Positions 34,364 to 43,582 of a DNA stretch of 64,000 nt are shown in pieces. Each line of letters begins with the position of its first letter. The first letter of the stretch is position 1. Both the position numbers and the translations under genes were made by a program. The DNA is from Roseobacter sp. MED193 (lineage in GTDB: Bacteria > Pseudomonadota > Alphaproteobacteria > Rhodobacterales > Rhodobacteraceae): NCBI RefSeq assembly GCF_000152965.1, contig NZ_AANB01000012.1, positions 62,001-126,000 on the forward strand. The letters run 5' to 3'. Below the pieces are notes generated by a model. That model searched no databases. It saw only the letters and a list, made by a program, of their open reading frames with translations, and was not told where the DNA came from.

Positions 34364-34395
34364 GACCCCTGCGGATTGAGTGATCCGCAGGGGTC
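34364..34395 (+). terminator. 13-bp stem-loop after the small gene
   Basis: GACCCCTGCGGAT (34364-34376) and ATCCGCAGGGGTC (34383-34395) form a perfect 13-bp stem with a 6-base loop, 6 bases after the stop of the small gene. No T-run follows, so it may be a terminator of weaker type or an mRNA-stabilising structure. Confidence 0.6.
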
Positions 34396-34659
34396 AGAGA
34401 CCTCCTGTAGGAAGCCCTGATAGGCAATTGCAGAAGCTGATGCCGACGTGGTCGGACGTCAGCTTTCTTGGTGTTTTCATGCTTATCACTTGATGCGCCT
34501 TGAGGGTGCAGACCCATGAGTGGTGTTTTGTAGGTGAAGGCCCGCGCTCGCTTTGTGCGAGCTGCCAACAGGGTCAGTCAGAATGTTTCTGATAGTTGGT
34601 GTGGCCTCTGGGAAGCGGCGTGAAGCGCATAGAAATCGAATTCATGCAAAAAGATAAAT

Positions 34660-34830
34660 TGCGCAATATGTATTATTGATATATGAAGGAAGGAGAAGAG
34701 AAGGACGTTGGCAGGATATGCCACTTGTCTGCGACATTTGTCCGAGGGGTCTGAGAGCGTGCCACGCAAGAAAGAATCCACCAACACGCGCGAACGCGTT
34801 TGCTTGCAAACGCTGCCTCGCACGCGCCGT
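34660..34830. other. oriT: Candidate origin of transfer (oriT)
   Basis: TGGCAGGATAT at 34709-34719 is identical to the start of the Agrobacterium T-DNA border. On the minus strand it contains the IncP/VirD2 nick core TATCCTG-C, placing the predicted nick between 34712 and 34711. An AT-rich stretch lies to the left (about 34662-34687). A perfect 8-bp stem-loop, GCGTTTGC-TT-GCAAACGC (34796-34813), lies to the right. The site is about 150 bp upstream of the mobilisation genes, which include a VirD2-type relaxase. Nicking is inferred. Confidence 0.75.
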
Positions 34831-34868
34831 CGGATGTTTGATTTTGGATGTAGCGAGGTACGCTTGTG

Positions 34869-35591
34869 ATGAAGACAGGAAGACCAAAACGCCTCAAGCT
34901 GGAGCAGCGCATTGAACTGGCGCGGCGCTACCATGCAGGTGAAACCCCAAAGGTCTTGGCCGAAGCCTACGGCGTCTCGCGCAGGCATGTGACGCGGCTT
35001 GCCAAGGAAGAGCAGGGTGAAGGTCTCGCTGTGCGTGATCCCTCTGAGCGGGTCAGTTTCCGCGCCTCAGCGTCAGAGCTCGCAGCCTTTGATGCGGAGT
35101 GGCAGACACGTGGTTTTGCCAACCGCTCGCAAGCCCTCAATGCAGTGTTGCGTGGGCGGTGTGGGCTCCTTGATGTGCCGCGCGATTTGGTTGCTGAATT
35201 CTGTGCCAGTTGGCGACAAGCCAAGGATGTCAGTGATGCCGGTTTGGCGCTCGCAAAGGCTGTGCATCGCGGCAAGATTTCCGTGTCGCTTGAGGACCGC
35301 GCATTGCTTGTAGACCTGCTTGATCTTGCGCAGAGCATGAGCCGTGAGCTCGGCCAGATAAAGGATGCAGCGCAGGTCAGGCGCAAGCAGGATTGGCCGT
35401 TAAAGGAAGAAGGGGATGCTGCCCTGCGGGCGCATCCAGAAGAGCCTGCGCGGGCAGCATCCGGGCTGCGCTTGGTGGCCGGAGAGGGCGGCCGCGAAGG
35501 GGCGCGGGTGTCGGTAGCTTTGGCTCCAGCTGGAGGGGTTGCGTCGAAGGCAAGCGATGCCGTTGTTGATCGGAACATCTCCAATGGCTGA
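34869..35591 (+). CDS. MobC/VirC2-like relaxosome accessory protein (tentative)
   Basis: The 240-residue protein has an N-terminal helix-turn-helix (LEQRIELARRYHAGETPKVLAEAYGVSRRHVTRLAKEE) and a middle region resembling ribbon-helix-helix/MobC-type proteins (RVSFRASASELAAFDAEWQTRGFANRSQALNAVLRG). Such proteins bind oriT and assist the relaxase. It lies between the oriT candidate and the relaxase gene, whose start overlaps its end by 8 bases. The ATG at 34869 is preceded by an in-frame GTG. The C-terminal 50 residues are low-complexity Ala/Gly/Arg. Family assignment is moderate. Confidence 0.65.
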   Translation: MKTGRPKRLKLEQRIELARRYHAGETPKVLAEAYGVSRRHVTRLAKEEQGEGLAVRDPSERVSFRASASELAAFDAEWQTRGFANRSQALNAVLRGRCGLLDVPRDLVAEFCASWRQAKDVSDAGLALAKAVHRGKISVSLEDRALLVDLLDLAQSMSRELGQIKDAAQVRRKQDWPLKEEGDAALRAHPEEPARAASGLRLVAGEGGREGARVSVALAPAGGVASKASDAVVDRNISNG

Positions 35592-37512
35592 TCCGCTTGC
35601 CCTCTACAGCTCTGTCATGGGGAAGCTCTGGGAGGATGAGCGGATCCGGGGCAAAGCAGCGGCGCGGATTGATGCGCGCATCGCGGGTCGGCGGCAGGGG
35701 CGCAGCTTTGGGCGCGTGGGATCGATGTCAGCGCGCAACGTCGCCAAGGCCGCCAGTGGTCAAAGCCGCGCGGCCGTGTTCAAGCGGATCAGGGCAGGGG
35801 GCTGCAAGACGCAGGCCTCTCTTGGCAATCAGCTTGCCTATATCAATGACAAGGCAGTCTATACCTATTCAACCATGACCAATGCCCTGACCGAAGACGC
35901 GGTGCTGTCTGAGGATCAGAAGGCCGACATCATCGAGGCTTGGTCCGAGACATGGCGCGGATCGACCAAGCTCGGTTTCACCTCGCATATGCTGCTGTCG
36001 TTTCCAACGGACGTCACCGTCGATCAGGTGCGCGATATTGCGGTGGATTGGACAGAGCATTTCTTTGAGAGCGGTGAGTATGGCGATCAGTGGGATTACG
36101 TTCTCGCCGTACATGACGACCGCGCCCACAAACATGCTCACATCATTCTGAACAATCGCGGCCTCGATCAGGGCACGTGGTTTTCTTGCTGGGCCGAAGG
36201 CGTGATGTCGCCGCAGCTGATGCGCGAAAAGCAGGCCGAGATCGCCGAAGGCTACGGCGTCATGCTCGATGCCACCACGCGGCTTGAGCGCGGCATCTTT
36301 GAGAAGCCCGCAGGCCTCGCTGAAATCTACCGCGCCAAAGAAGAAGCACGACTGCCGCGCGAGATCATCATGACGGCTGAGCAGTCTGCCGTCGCACAAG
36401 CCCAAGTCGTGGGCTTTGCCAAAGACTACACCGAGTTTGCAGACCTGCTGGACCGCATGGATCAGCGCCATCTGGCCCGCGCCGTGCGTGGCATGGCCAA
36501 CAACCTTGGCACAGTCACCCCGTGGAAGTTCACCGAAGGAGAGATCGATATGAAAGACATCAAAACCGTCGGTGATGCCATCGACTATTCTGAGCGCACG
36601 ATTGAAGCGTTGCGGCTGAAGGCCGAAGAATTGGATGTAACCGAACGCGCAGCGTTTGAGGCAAAGGCCGCTCCTGTCATCGCAGATCTGTCGCAGATGG
36701 TGCCCGACCCAGAATTGCGGACCCGGTTTGGTAAGCAGCTTGAAGAGCCCTATCCGCCTGGTGCAGGAAGCGAGGTGCTGATCGCAGCACTGCAATCGGG
36801 CAATGGCGATGGCTTGAAAGATGTTCTCGCGCAGGCTGATGAGGCGGGCATGGATGGTGACGAGTTGGTCGCACGCATCACAGCTGGCGGCACCAAGAAT
36901 TATGGCATGGCGCAGGACTGGGTTGAGCGTGATATGAATGCCGTCCTGAGCAAAGACGGGCTGACGGTCGAGAGTGCCAGTGATGAGCAACTCGATAGGG
37001 CCTTGGAACGTGTGGACGGGGTTATGGAAGCCCTGACCGAGCGGGCCAAAGAACTGGGCGTCGCAATTGGACTCGGCCTTGCAGAGGAAGAAGCGGCAGA
37101 CCTGCCTTTGATTGATGAGGATGATCGCAGCCCCAATACCTATCTGCAGGATTTGGCGGATATGCTGCGCGACGGGCAGTTGTCGGAAGCCCAAGAAGAA
37201 ACCGTTGAGCGCACCTTGCAGGCCGAGTTGTTCAAAGAGCTGGGTGAGGAAGGCCTCGGCGAGCTGCGGCGTGGGAACTATGAAGTCCTTGATGACGTGT
37301 TGCCCAGCAAGATCGATCAGATCACCGTCACGCAAGAATTCTTGGAAATGACCTTCGAAGAAACCGGCGACCAAGTGTTCACCGATCGCGCATCCAGTCT
37401 GCAGCAGGACAAGGCAACCGAAGTGGCGCAGCTCAAAGGGCAGCAAGAGGCTCAGGCCTTGGGCAAAGATCTCGGGCGCGATCGTGGTCTCGACGACGAT
37501 ATGGAATTCTAG
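35584..37512 (+). CDS. VirD2/TraI-type relaxase
   Basis: The protein of about 642 residues has the relaxase histidine triad in AVHDDRAHKHAHIILNNRG (H182, H184, H186 with preceding D178/D179), typical of MOBP/VirD2 nucleases. A basic N-terminus of about 75 residues precedes it, with candidate catalytic tyrosines in AYINDKAVYTYST. The C-terminal 300 residues are acidic and helical, without recognised domains. The enzyme nicks oriT and is exported with the strand. The start at 35584 (MADPLALYSS) overlaps the accessory gene end. virD4 follows 15 bp later. Confidence 0.88.
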   Translation: MADPLALYSSVMGKLWEDERIRGKAAARIDARIAGRRQGRSFGRVGSMSARNVAKAASGQSRAAVFKRIRAGGCKTQASLGNQLAYINDKAVYTYSTMTNALTEDAVLSEDQKADIIEAWSETWRGSTKLGFTSHMLLSFPTDVTVDQVRDIAVDWTEHFFESGEYGDQWDYVLAVHDDRAHKHAHIILNNRGLDQGTWFSCWAEGVMSPQLMREKQAEIAEGYGVMLDATTRLERGIFEKPAGLAEIYRAKEEARLPREIIMTAEQSAVAQAQVVGFAKDYTEFADLLDRMDQRHLARAVRGMANNLGTVTPWKFTEGEIDMKDIKTVGDAIDYSERTIEALRLKAEELDVTERAAFEAKAAPVIADLSQMVPDPELRTRFGKQLEEPYPPGAGSEVLIAALQSGNGDGLKDVLAQADEAGMDGDELVARITAGGTKNYGMAQDWVERDMNAVLSKDGLTVESASDEQLDRALERVDGVMEALTERAKELGVAIGLGLAEEEAADLPLIDEDDRSPNTYLQDLADMLRDGQLSEAQEETVERTLQAELFKELGEEGLGELRRGNYEVLDDVLPSKIDQITVTQEFLEMTFEETGDQVFTDRASSLQQDKATEVAQLKGQQEAQALGKDLGRDRGLDDDMEF

Positions 37513-37527
37513 AGCGAGGATGAACAG

Positions 37528-39441
37528 ATGAACAAAGCATTTCCTCTTTGGGCTGCCCTGCCCTTTGGCGCAATCTGCGGCGCGATCCTCGGGACAATCG
37601 TTGCCAGCTTCTATCTAACCTTGGCGCTGCGCACGGGGTTTGGGAATTTCGACATGTTGGCGGTTTGGAATGCCAGCACGGGATTGCGCGCGGCACACCC
37701 CGAAGCGTTCAAGGTGGCTTACGGTGCCGTTGGCTTTGGATCCCTCGGGCTCGGTGGTCTTGCGCTTGCATGGACCTGGAAGAAAGAACGCGATGACTAT
37801 GGTTCAGCCCATTGGCAAACCAAAGCCGAGCTTATGAAAAACGACATGCTCCACGAACCAGGGGAGGGGTTTGTCTGCGGCAAGCTCGGACTGCCAAGGT
37901 CAAAGGGCGGGTTCATTTCCTCCGCGGCCATTCCGCATGTGATGATGGTGGCCCCAACGCGGGCCGGTAAGGGTGTTGGCTTCGTGATACCGAACTTGAT
38001 GGCCTTCGCAGGCTCGGTTGTGGTGCTCGATGTCAAAGGCGAGAACTTTGAGAAAACCTCTCGTTTGCGCGCGCTCAATGGAGATGAGGTCTATCGCTTC
38101 AGCCCCTTTGATTGGTCCAATGCCACGCATCGCTACAATCCGCTGTCGCGCATCGCCAAAGCACCAACCTTTGCGCAGCGGTTCACCGAAGTCAGCATCT
38201 TGGCCGATCTGTTCCTCGATAAGGATAACAAGACGCTGGATACGTTCTCTGAAGCGGGCAAGTCGATCTTTGTGGCCGCCTGTCTGCTGGCGATCCAGCG
38301 GGGGACGGCAAACCTTGGCGAAGTGAACAAGATCGTTGCGGGCGGTGAGTACAAGAATGCGCAATACAAAACCTATGCCGATGAGGCCGAGGAAGCCATT
38401 CTACGGGAGCTTTGGACCAACGCGGCGAGTGCGTCATCGCGATTGCTGACGTCGAATATTCAGGCGCTGATGACTGCGGGTCTAAAGCAATGGGACAATC
38501 CGGCGGTACGCTCAGCCACGCAGGACAGCGATTTTGACTTTGCGACGTTCCGCAAGACGCCGCAGTCGCTCTATATTGCGGTGTCTGAGGATCATATCGC
38601 GACGCTGGCACCACTGTTGCGGCTAATGTTCGCGGACTTGATCGCGTCAATCCGGTTGAAAGAGCCGGGACCAGACGAGCCATGGCCCGTTATGATGATG
38701 ATTGATGAATTCCAGCAGATGGGCGCGATGCCATATCTGGAGCGCGCGATCCATTCGTTGGCGAGCTACGGTGGCAGGGTGGCGATGATCGCGCAGTCCC
38801 TGGCGTCGCTGGATCGGATTTATGGATCTGAAGGTCGCGAGAGCTTGGAGAACGGGGCAGGGCTGAAGCTTTACATCACGCCGCGGGATCAGCGGACGGT
38901 GAAGGAGGTGTCGGCTGCCGTGGGGAGCACAACGCGGGAAGCTGTGACGCGGATGTATGGGCGGAACAAGGGGATATTGGGTGCGACCTCGACATCGGCG
39001 CGATTGGAAGAGCGGCCGTTGTTGTCAGAAACTGAGGCGCGTCTGATGGATCCTGATGAGGTGATCATTCTCGCTTCACCGCAGCATCCGATCAAAGCGC
39101 AAAGGGTGAAGTATTTCGATGATCCGGTGTTTAAGGCGATGGACGCCAAACAGAAGGACATGCCGTTTCCTTATCCGCCAAGTGTGGAAGGTGTTGGGCC
39201 ATGGGGTGTCGGAAGTGACGAAGACAGAGCGCAGGGGGCGAATGATACCGCGGGCCATCCGCCGGCGCGAGAACGTGCGGAACGGCGCGAGGCGCGGGGG
39301 ATGCGGGTCATGGCCGAAGGGGTTGAGATGGAGCAGCAGCCTACGCCGGAGACGTTGGAGCGCGAGGCGGATGTACCGAAGGCTTGGGAGCGAACGCTAG
39401 ATATGCGGGAAGAGATGATTGAGGAGATGTTAGGGGAATAG
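37528..39441 (+). CDS. virD4: VirD4/TraG type IV coupling protein
   Basis: The 637-residue protein has two N-terminal membrane segments (about residues 10-33 and 64-84), Walker A APTRAGKGVG (142-151) and Walker B MMMIDEFQQMG (about 389-399). It also has the coupling-protein motifs DVKGENFEKT and IAQSLASLDRIYG. VirD4 is the inner-membrane ATPase that hands the relaxase-DNA complex to the VirB channel. It follows the relaxase on the same strand. The virB genes are about 17 kb away on the opposite strand, separated by the catabolic island. Confidence 0.94.
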   Translation: MNKAFPLWAALPFGAICGAILGTIVASFYLTLALRTGFGNFDMLAVWNASTGLRAAHPEAFKVAYGAVGFGSLGLGGLALAWTWKKERDDYGSAHWQTKAELMKNDMLHEPGEGFVCGKLGLPRSKGGFISSAAIPHVMMVAPTRAGKGVGFVIPNLMAFAGSVVVLDVKGENFEKTSRLRALNGDEVYRFSPFDWSNATHRYNPLSRIAKAPTFAQRFTEVSILADLFLDKDNKTLDTFSEAGKSIFVAACLLAIQRGTANLGEVNKIVAGGEYKNAQYKTYADEAEEAILRELWTNAASASSRLLTSNIQALMTAGLKQWDNPAVRSATQDSDFDFATFRKTPQSLYIAVSEDHIATLAPLLRLMFADLIASIRLKEPGPDEPWPVMMMIDEFQQMGAMPYLERAIHSLASYGGRVAMIAQSLASLDRIYGSEGRESLENGAGLKLYITPRDQRTVKEVSAAVGSTTREAVTRMYGRNKGILGATSTSARLEERPLLSETEARLMDPDEVIILASPQHPIKAQRVKYFDDPVFKAMDAKQKDMPFPYPPSVEGVGPWGVGSDEDRAQGANDTAGHPPARERAERREARGMRVMAEGVEMEQQPTPETLEREADVPKAWERTLDMREEMIEEMLGE

Positions 39442-39949
39442 AACCTACCGTCGCGACCAACAGCGGACGTTGGAGCAAGCCATAGCGAATTCACAAATTG
39501 AGCCCAATGCGGAAGTGTAAGAAACCTGCTGCATGCGCTCGCAGGAAAAGAATTGTAGCACAGCGGAAGAACTTGGCGCTGCAGCGCAGCCAGAAGATCG
39601 GTCGTTCGAACGTTTTGCAGCGAGATCCATATGGGTAAAGCAGACTTGTGCAGCTACTGCGATGTCTCACACCGAAATCCGCCGCTTTTCAATCGGAGCG
39701 TTTGCGGCCGCGCAGCAGATCCACAAGGCTGATCATCAATCAGTTCTGATCTCAACAGATTTCAATTTGCCCATTTGCTGGGGCCGATTTCGAAGGCCGG
39801 GACGCAGAGTTTTTCAACCAGTTGACACTGAACAGGATGCGAAATCAGAATTGTCAAAGACAAATCTGCATTTACAGCAATGGGAATGCGGCCGATTCAA
39901 TTGCGCGGCCCGAGACAAATCACGCCCGCATCACCAGGTCGAAGTTAGC
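39442..39949. other. Intergenic junction region without a supportable gene
   Basis: About 500 bp lie between virD4 and the catabolic island. The longest frame (39533-39991, plus) has atypical composition and overlaps the GntR gene end, and no ribosome-binding site was seen. I see no transposase remnant or terminal repeat. It is the left boundary of the insert between virD4 and virB. Confidence 0.45.
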
Positions 39950-40840
39950 CTAGTCGTTAAACTCCGGACCCGCTTGTTTCGCTCTGGTTAGGTGGTCCCG
40001 CAAGGCCGCAGACGCGCCGACGAGATCCTTGCGATCAAGATTATCCAGTATCCCGATATGCTCCAGACAGGAGTCTGTCAGACGTCCGGCATCTATCAAC
40101 GACTGGTACTCCATCAAGCGACGCAAACGGTTCTGATGCGCGACGGCCTGAACGACAAAACGATTGTTGGAGCATTTTGCAAGGAATTCGTGGAAGTCCT
40201 CATCCAGCCGGATGATTTCAGCCAAGTTGTGTTGGCGTCGCCCACCCAGCACTCTCTCATGGCGGGTGCGCAGGCTTTCCGCCCGGTCCGCGTCATATCT
40301 GAACTCCGGGCTCAGAAGCGCGGCGGGCTCGACCATAGCCCGGAAATCAAAACTTTCATCATGGGCGGATGCTGAATTCAAAGTGGGTTCGAACTGCCAG
40401 CCGTAACCCGGCATGCGCGAAACTAATCCCTCTTCAGCGAGCGTGCCCAACACCCGCGAGGCAGTCATCTTGCCAAGGTCGTAGCGGGTTCTGATTTCAC
40501 CCTCGGACACTTCCTTGGGAACTTTCCCATTGAACCAGTCCTTGGCAATCTGCTCTTTCAGCTTCTCATCGTCCTCTTTTGGCAACTGCTTGATCGTCTT
40601 CAAAGCGACTGAGGCAGGGGCAACCACAAAGAAACCTCTGTTTGCCAGCTTCTCGACCGCGCCGAGACCTACAAGAAAGTTCAGGGTTGCACGTATTGGG
40701 GTTCTGGACACTCCAAACTGTTCGGAAAGTTCGACCTCACGCAGGTGATGGCCCGGTTTGATCTCGCCGTCCGCCACAAGTTGCAATAACTGCCGGGCAA
40801 GGCGGACCTGTAAATCGCTTTTTGAGGCCTTGGCGTTCAT
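39950..40840 (-). CDS. GntR/FadR-family transcriptional regulator
   Basis: The protein of about 296 residues has a GntR winged helix at the N-terminus (VADGEIKPGHHLREVELSEQFGVSRTPIRATLNFLVGLGAVEKLANRGFFV). A second winged-helix-like stretch (YDLGKMTASRVLGTLAEEGLVSRM) comes before an FCD-type helical ligand-binding domain (LSPEFRYDADRAESLRTRHERVL, FHEFLAKCSNNRF). I chose MNAKASKSD at 40840 because GGAAG lies just upstream. It is the last gene of the catabolic strand and probably controls the amidase genes in response to a small acid. Confidence 0.85.
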   Translation of the reverse strand: MNAKASKSDLQVRLARQLLQLVADGEIKPGHHLREVELSEQFGVSRTPIRATLNFLVGLGAVEKLANRGFFVVAPASVALKTIKQLPKEDDEKLKEQIAKDWFNGKVPKEVSEGEIRTRYDLGKMTASRVLGTLAEEGLVSRMPGYGWQFEPTLNSASAHDESFDFRAMVEPAALLSPEFRYDADRAESLRTRHERVLGGRRQHNLAEIIRLDEDFHEFLAKCSNNRFVVQAVAHQNRLRRLMEYQSLIDAGRLTDSCLEHIGILDNLDRKDLVGASAALRDHLTRAKQAGPEFND

Positions 40841-40899
40841 GGTGCTTCCAATTGCATTTCTCATGCGGGATAACACAATGTCCCGCCATTGAAAAAGGC

Positions 40900-43128
40900 C
40901 TATTGCGGCAGCATATCGAAAGGTGTTTCATCATTGAAACGCCGCAACACGTTGGCCGTCATTCTGGCGATTTCATTGTCGTAGCTGTTCCAGGCCATGG
41001 CGCCTGCCCAGGCAATCGAGCCTGTGGAAAAGACAGCGCCGCCGCCGATGGTTTCGAAAAAGGTCAGATCGGCACGGATGATGTCCGCCTGTGTCCCACT
41101 CCAGTCCGGGGTTGGATCCAACAGGTCTTCGGGGGTCATCAGGTAGATGTCGGTATGCCGGGTGGACGATGCCAGAACCAGCGCGTGTCCGGGTGTGCCT
41201 TGCACCGCATCTGCCCGGTCGACTTCAAGACCTGCAGCCCCGCCACCCGCAAGTCCGAAATCGCCGATTTTTGGTCCCTCGATCCCATCGAAAATGAACG
41301 CCACGCGCGGATTGGTGGCCTCGGGGCTGAGCACATAAGGTTCCGACACATCGAAACCCTGAGAGGTCATGCCAACGCCGCACAAATGGTTCGGCGGATG
41401 GTCATTGCGCCGCCACAATCCTCCGTATTCACCGGTAAAGCCGTGATAGAATTGGCCGTGCCCGGGCTCCCAGGGTCGGATCCCGGCCTCAGAGCGACGG
41501 CATTCCATGATACCGGGCATGTCTTCGTTGAAGCTGACCACCCAGTAAAAGCCATTGCCACCCAGATACATCAACCGACCGCCGCGATCGGTGAAACCTT
41601 GCAGGGCCTCGACCATGTTGCGGGTGTAATACTCGGGATGGGTGCCGGTCAGGATGACGTTATAGCGCTGCAACAACCTCAGGCCGTCTTCGTGCATGTC
41701 TTCGTCGGTGATGACGTCATAGTCCTGTTCAATGGCATCCAGCCAGCCAAGAATATGCGTGTCGGCATTGAACTGCCAGATATTGGAGCCAAACCCACCA
41801 AGGAATGATTTCACCTTTGGTTGCAGGTCAACAATGGGGCGTAGACGTGAGCTGTGGAAAACCCCCATTTCGTCATCATGGGTCTCATAGACTGAAAATC
41901 CGATGCCGGGGTTGTCCTGCAGGAACATGTGGTGGTGATCAAGCTCGACCGCGCGGCCCATGCCGATTTCAGTACCCGGCACATCCATGCCCAGCCGGTG
42001 GTTGGCATAGGCCAGATAGCTGCAGGTGGGGAAAAGGAAGGCGACCTTGTTGCCCGATGGCTTGTTGCGTGGGGGACGGACGGCAAAGACGCAATAATAG
42101 GCGTTATCTTCATCGCCATCTGGCACCAGCCGTACCGAATAGACACCACTTTTCAAATCCTTGGGGATTGTGAGTGAGAAATCCACGTCCCAGCCGGCGT
42201 CATACATGTCCGTCGAATGGAAATGGATCGCCGAATAAAGATCCGGGCGCAGTTTCCAATCCAGCTCTTGCCCCTTCCAGAGCCAACCCGTCATCGCGCG
42301 GGTGGGGGCGTTGTGGATTTGGCCATGCAGTTGATAGGGCGAGATGTCGCAAATGGTCTGCGTTGTCATCTTGTGTGAGAAATCCCATGCCCCGAGCAAA
42401 GAGCGTTGCCGCCGCAGCAATGCGAAATCGCCAAGCAGGTTTCGCAGTGTTTCGGGGGCAACAACGGTGTTGAACAAGGCCGGGCGGTCTACGCGGCCGT
42501 CCAGAAAGCCTGTCAAGGCGCCGTCTGGCCCACGGGTTGCTGCGATGATGCATTCCTTTGCGGTTTCACCTGTTCGATCCAACGGGGCTGAAATGACTTC
42601 CGCGCGCGGCGGCTCGCTTGCCGCGTCGTGATCCTGTGACATGGCCAGCGACAGTAAACCATCGCTTTTTGAATAGCTCAAAGAGACGATATGCCAATGT
42701 TCGGTCGAAAGTGGCGTAGCGCTGGTCAGACACGCCCCACCCGCCACGCCGGTCAGTCGGCCCTTTTCATCGATGCCAATCTCGGCAAGGCCCGGAAGGG
42801 CGATGATACTACGCCTGCGCCCATCAAGCAGAGAGGGTTTCACAACCGCCGCGAGGGTAAATTCGTCGATCTGACCAAGGGCGTCCAAATCGGGAATCAG
42901 CACGCACGAGCCAGGCAGAAAGGGCTTGGCGATGGCATCACGCGCGCCGCCGAGATCGAGGTCGATCAGCTTGTCTTTGTAGCCTGGACCGTCGGGATTG
43001 GTATCACCTTGGATGATCTGGCGGAAATCGGGGCGGTAGGATTTAGCCCCGAACGAACTGACCATCACGTCAATGGTCTCACCTGGCTCTACAGTCAGTT
43101 TGTTTGTATATCCAACTATTGGCAGCAT
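40900..43128 (-). CDS. dmfA2: N,N-dimethylformamidase-like large (beta) subunit
   Basis: The 742-residue protein matches the large subunit of N,N-dimethylformamidase (family length about 760). A small-subunit gene lies 11 bp upstream, as in known dmfA1-dmfA2 pairs. It has an N-terminal LTVEPGETIDVMVSS beta segment, a laminin-G-like middle (ALTGFLDGRVDRPALFN) and a C-terminal GATase-like domain (FLFPTCSYLAYANHRLG, VILTGTHPEYYTRNM, YLGGNGFYW). The family is an iron amidohydrolase splitting dimethylformamide to dimethylamine and formate. Here the neighbouring polyamine-type genes suggest another amide substrate; that is inference. Confidence 0.85.
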   Translation of the reverse strand: MLPIVGYTNKLTVEPGETIDVMVSSFGAKSYRPDFRQIIQGDTNPDGPGYKDKLIDLDLGGARDAIAKPFLPGSCVLIPDLDALGQIDEFTLAAVVKPSLLDGRRRSIIALPGLAEIGIDEKGRLTGVAGGACLTSATPLSTEHWHIVSLSYSKSDGLLSLAMSQDHDAASEPPRAEVISAPLDRTGETAKECIIAATRGPDGALTGFLDGRVDRPALFNTVVAPETLRNLLGDFALLRRQRSLLGAWDFSHKMTTQTICDISPYQLHGQIHNAPTRAMTGWLWKGQELDWKLRPDLYSAIHFHSTDMYDAGWDVDFSLTIPKDLKSGVYSVRLVPDGDEDNAYYCVFAVRPPRNKPSGNKVAFLFPTCSYLAYANHRLGMDVPGTEIGMGRAVELDHHHMFLQDNPGIGFSVYETHDDEMGVFHSSRLRPIVDLQPKVKSFLGGFGSNIWQFNADTHILGWLDAIEQDYDVITDEDMHEDGLRLLQRYNVILTGTHPEYYTRNMVEALQGFTDRGGRLMYLGGNGFYWVVSFNEDMPGIMECRRSEAGIRPWEPGHGQFYHGFTGEYGGLWRRNDHPPNHLCGVGMTSQGFDVSEPYVLSPEATNPRVAFIFDGIEGPKIGDFGLAGGGAAGLEVDRADAVQGTPGHALVLASSTRHTDIYLMTPEDLLDPTPDWSGTQADIIRADLTFFETIGGGAVFSTGSIAWAGAMAWNSYDNEIARMTANVLRRFNDETPFDMLPQ

Positions 43129-43139
43129 TCTAGTTCCCC

Positions 43140-43466
43140 TTATCCGGTCTGCGACAACAGGGCGTCGACGTCCTGACCCGTCAGATCCATCCAGCGGCGT
43201 TTGAAAATATCGCGCTCAGCCTCCAGCAAGTCAAAATAGACCACGCCCTCGACCATCTCGACCTTGGATCCGCGAGCTTTGGGCAGCTTGCCCAGTCGCC
43301 ATTTTGAATGGCGCTCCTCGATCACCAAAATGTATTTGAAAGCCCAGTCCGCCCCACGCATCCGGTTCAGCACGCGCTGCAGCCCGGGGCTGTGATAGCC
43401 GATCGGCTGTGCCAGAAATTCGCGGGCAAAAGGATGGTCACTGTCTGAAATCTGATAGCGCGCCAT
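43140..43466 (-). CDS. dmfA1: N,N-dimethylformamidase-like small (alpha) subunit
   Basis: The 108-residue protein fits the small subunit of dimethylformamidase (about 130 residues in Paracoccus), with FLAQPIGYHSPGLQRVLNRMR and a WKF-type core (WAFKYILVIEERHSKWRLGKLP). It is needed for assembly with the large subunit encoded directly downstream. AGGAG lies 7 bases before the ATG. A terminator-like hairpin sits just upstream of the ribosome-binding site, so expression may be tuned separately from the transporter genes. Confidence 0.82.
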   Translation of the reverse strand: MARYQISDSDHPFAREFLAQPIGYHSPGLQRVLNRMRGADWAFKYILVIEERHSKWRLGKLPKARGSKVEMVEGVVYFDLLEAERDIFKRRWMDLTGQDVDALLSQTG

Positions 43467-43480
43467 GCGGTTCTCCTAGG

Positions 43481-43509
43481 AAAAGACCGGGGCAATGGCT
43501 TTGCCCCGG
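43481..43509 (-). terminator. Hairpin with T-run before dmfA1 (intra-operon terminator or attenuator)
   Basis: CCGGGGCAA and TTGCCCCGG (43487-43495 and 43501-43509) form a perfect 9-bp stem with a 5-base loop. On the minus strand it is followed by TCTTTT (43481-43486) and then, 4 bases later, by the dmfA1 ribosome-binding site. It has the form of an intrinsic terminator ending the transporter genes. Confidence 0.75.
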
Positions 43510-43582
43510 CAAGTTGCAGGGAGGTTCTGTTGATTTCGCAGCCACGAGGGTGACGGCTGGCATTGGCAATCTTCGCGGCAGG

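Noticed and set aside
35869-37446. 525-codon open frame on the minus strand
   Set aside because: It is antisense to the relaxase gene, which carries a clear catalytic motif. The minus-strand frame has no domain and reflects codon bias.
39533-39991. 152-codon plus-strand frame after virD4
   Set aside because: No ribosome-binding site, odd composition and overlap with the end of the GntR gene.
40822-41808. 328-codon plus-strand frame
   Set aside because: Antisense to the dimethylformamidase large subunit gene; Gly/Val/His-rich shadow without motifs.
40900-43466. Assignment of the amidase pair to simple dimethylformamide growth
   Set aside because: The family matches, but the peptide-type importer and polyamine-like enzymes do not fit dimethylformamide alone, so substrate was left open.
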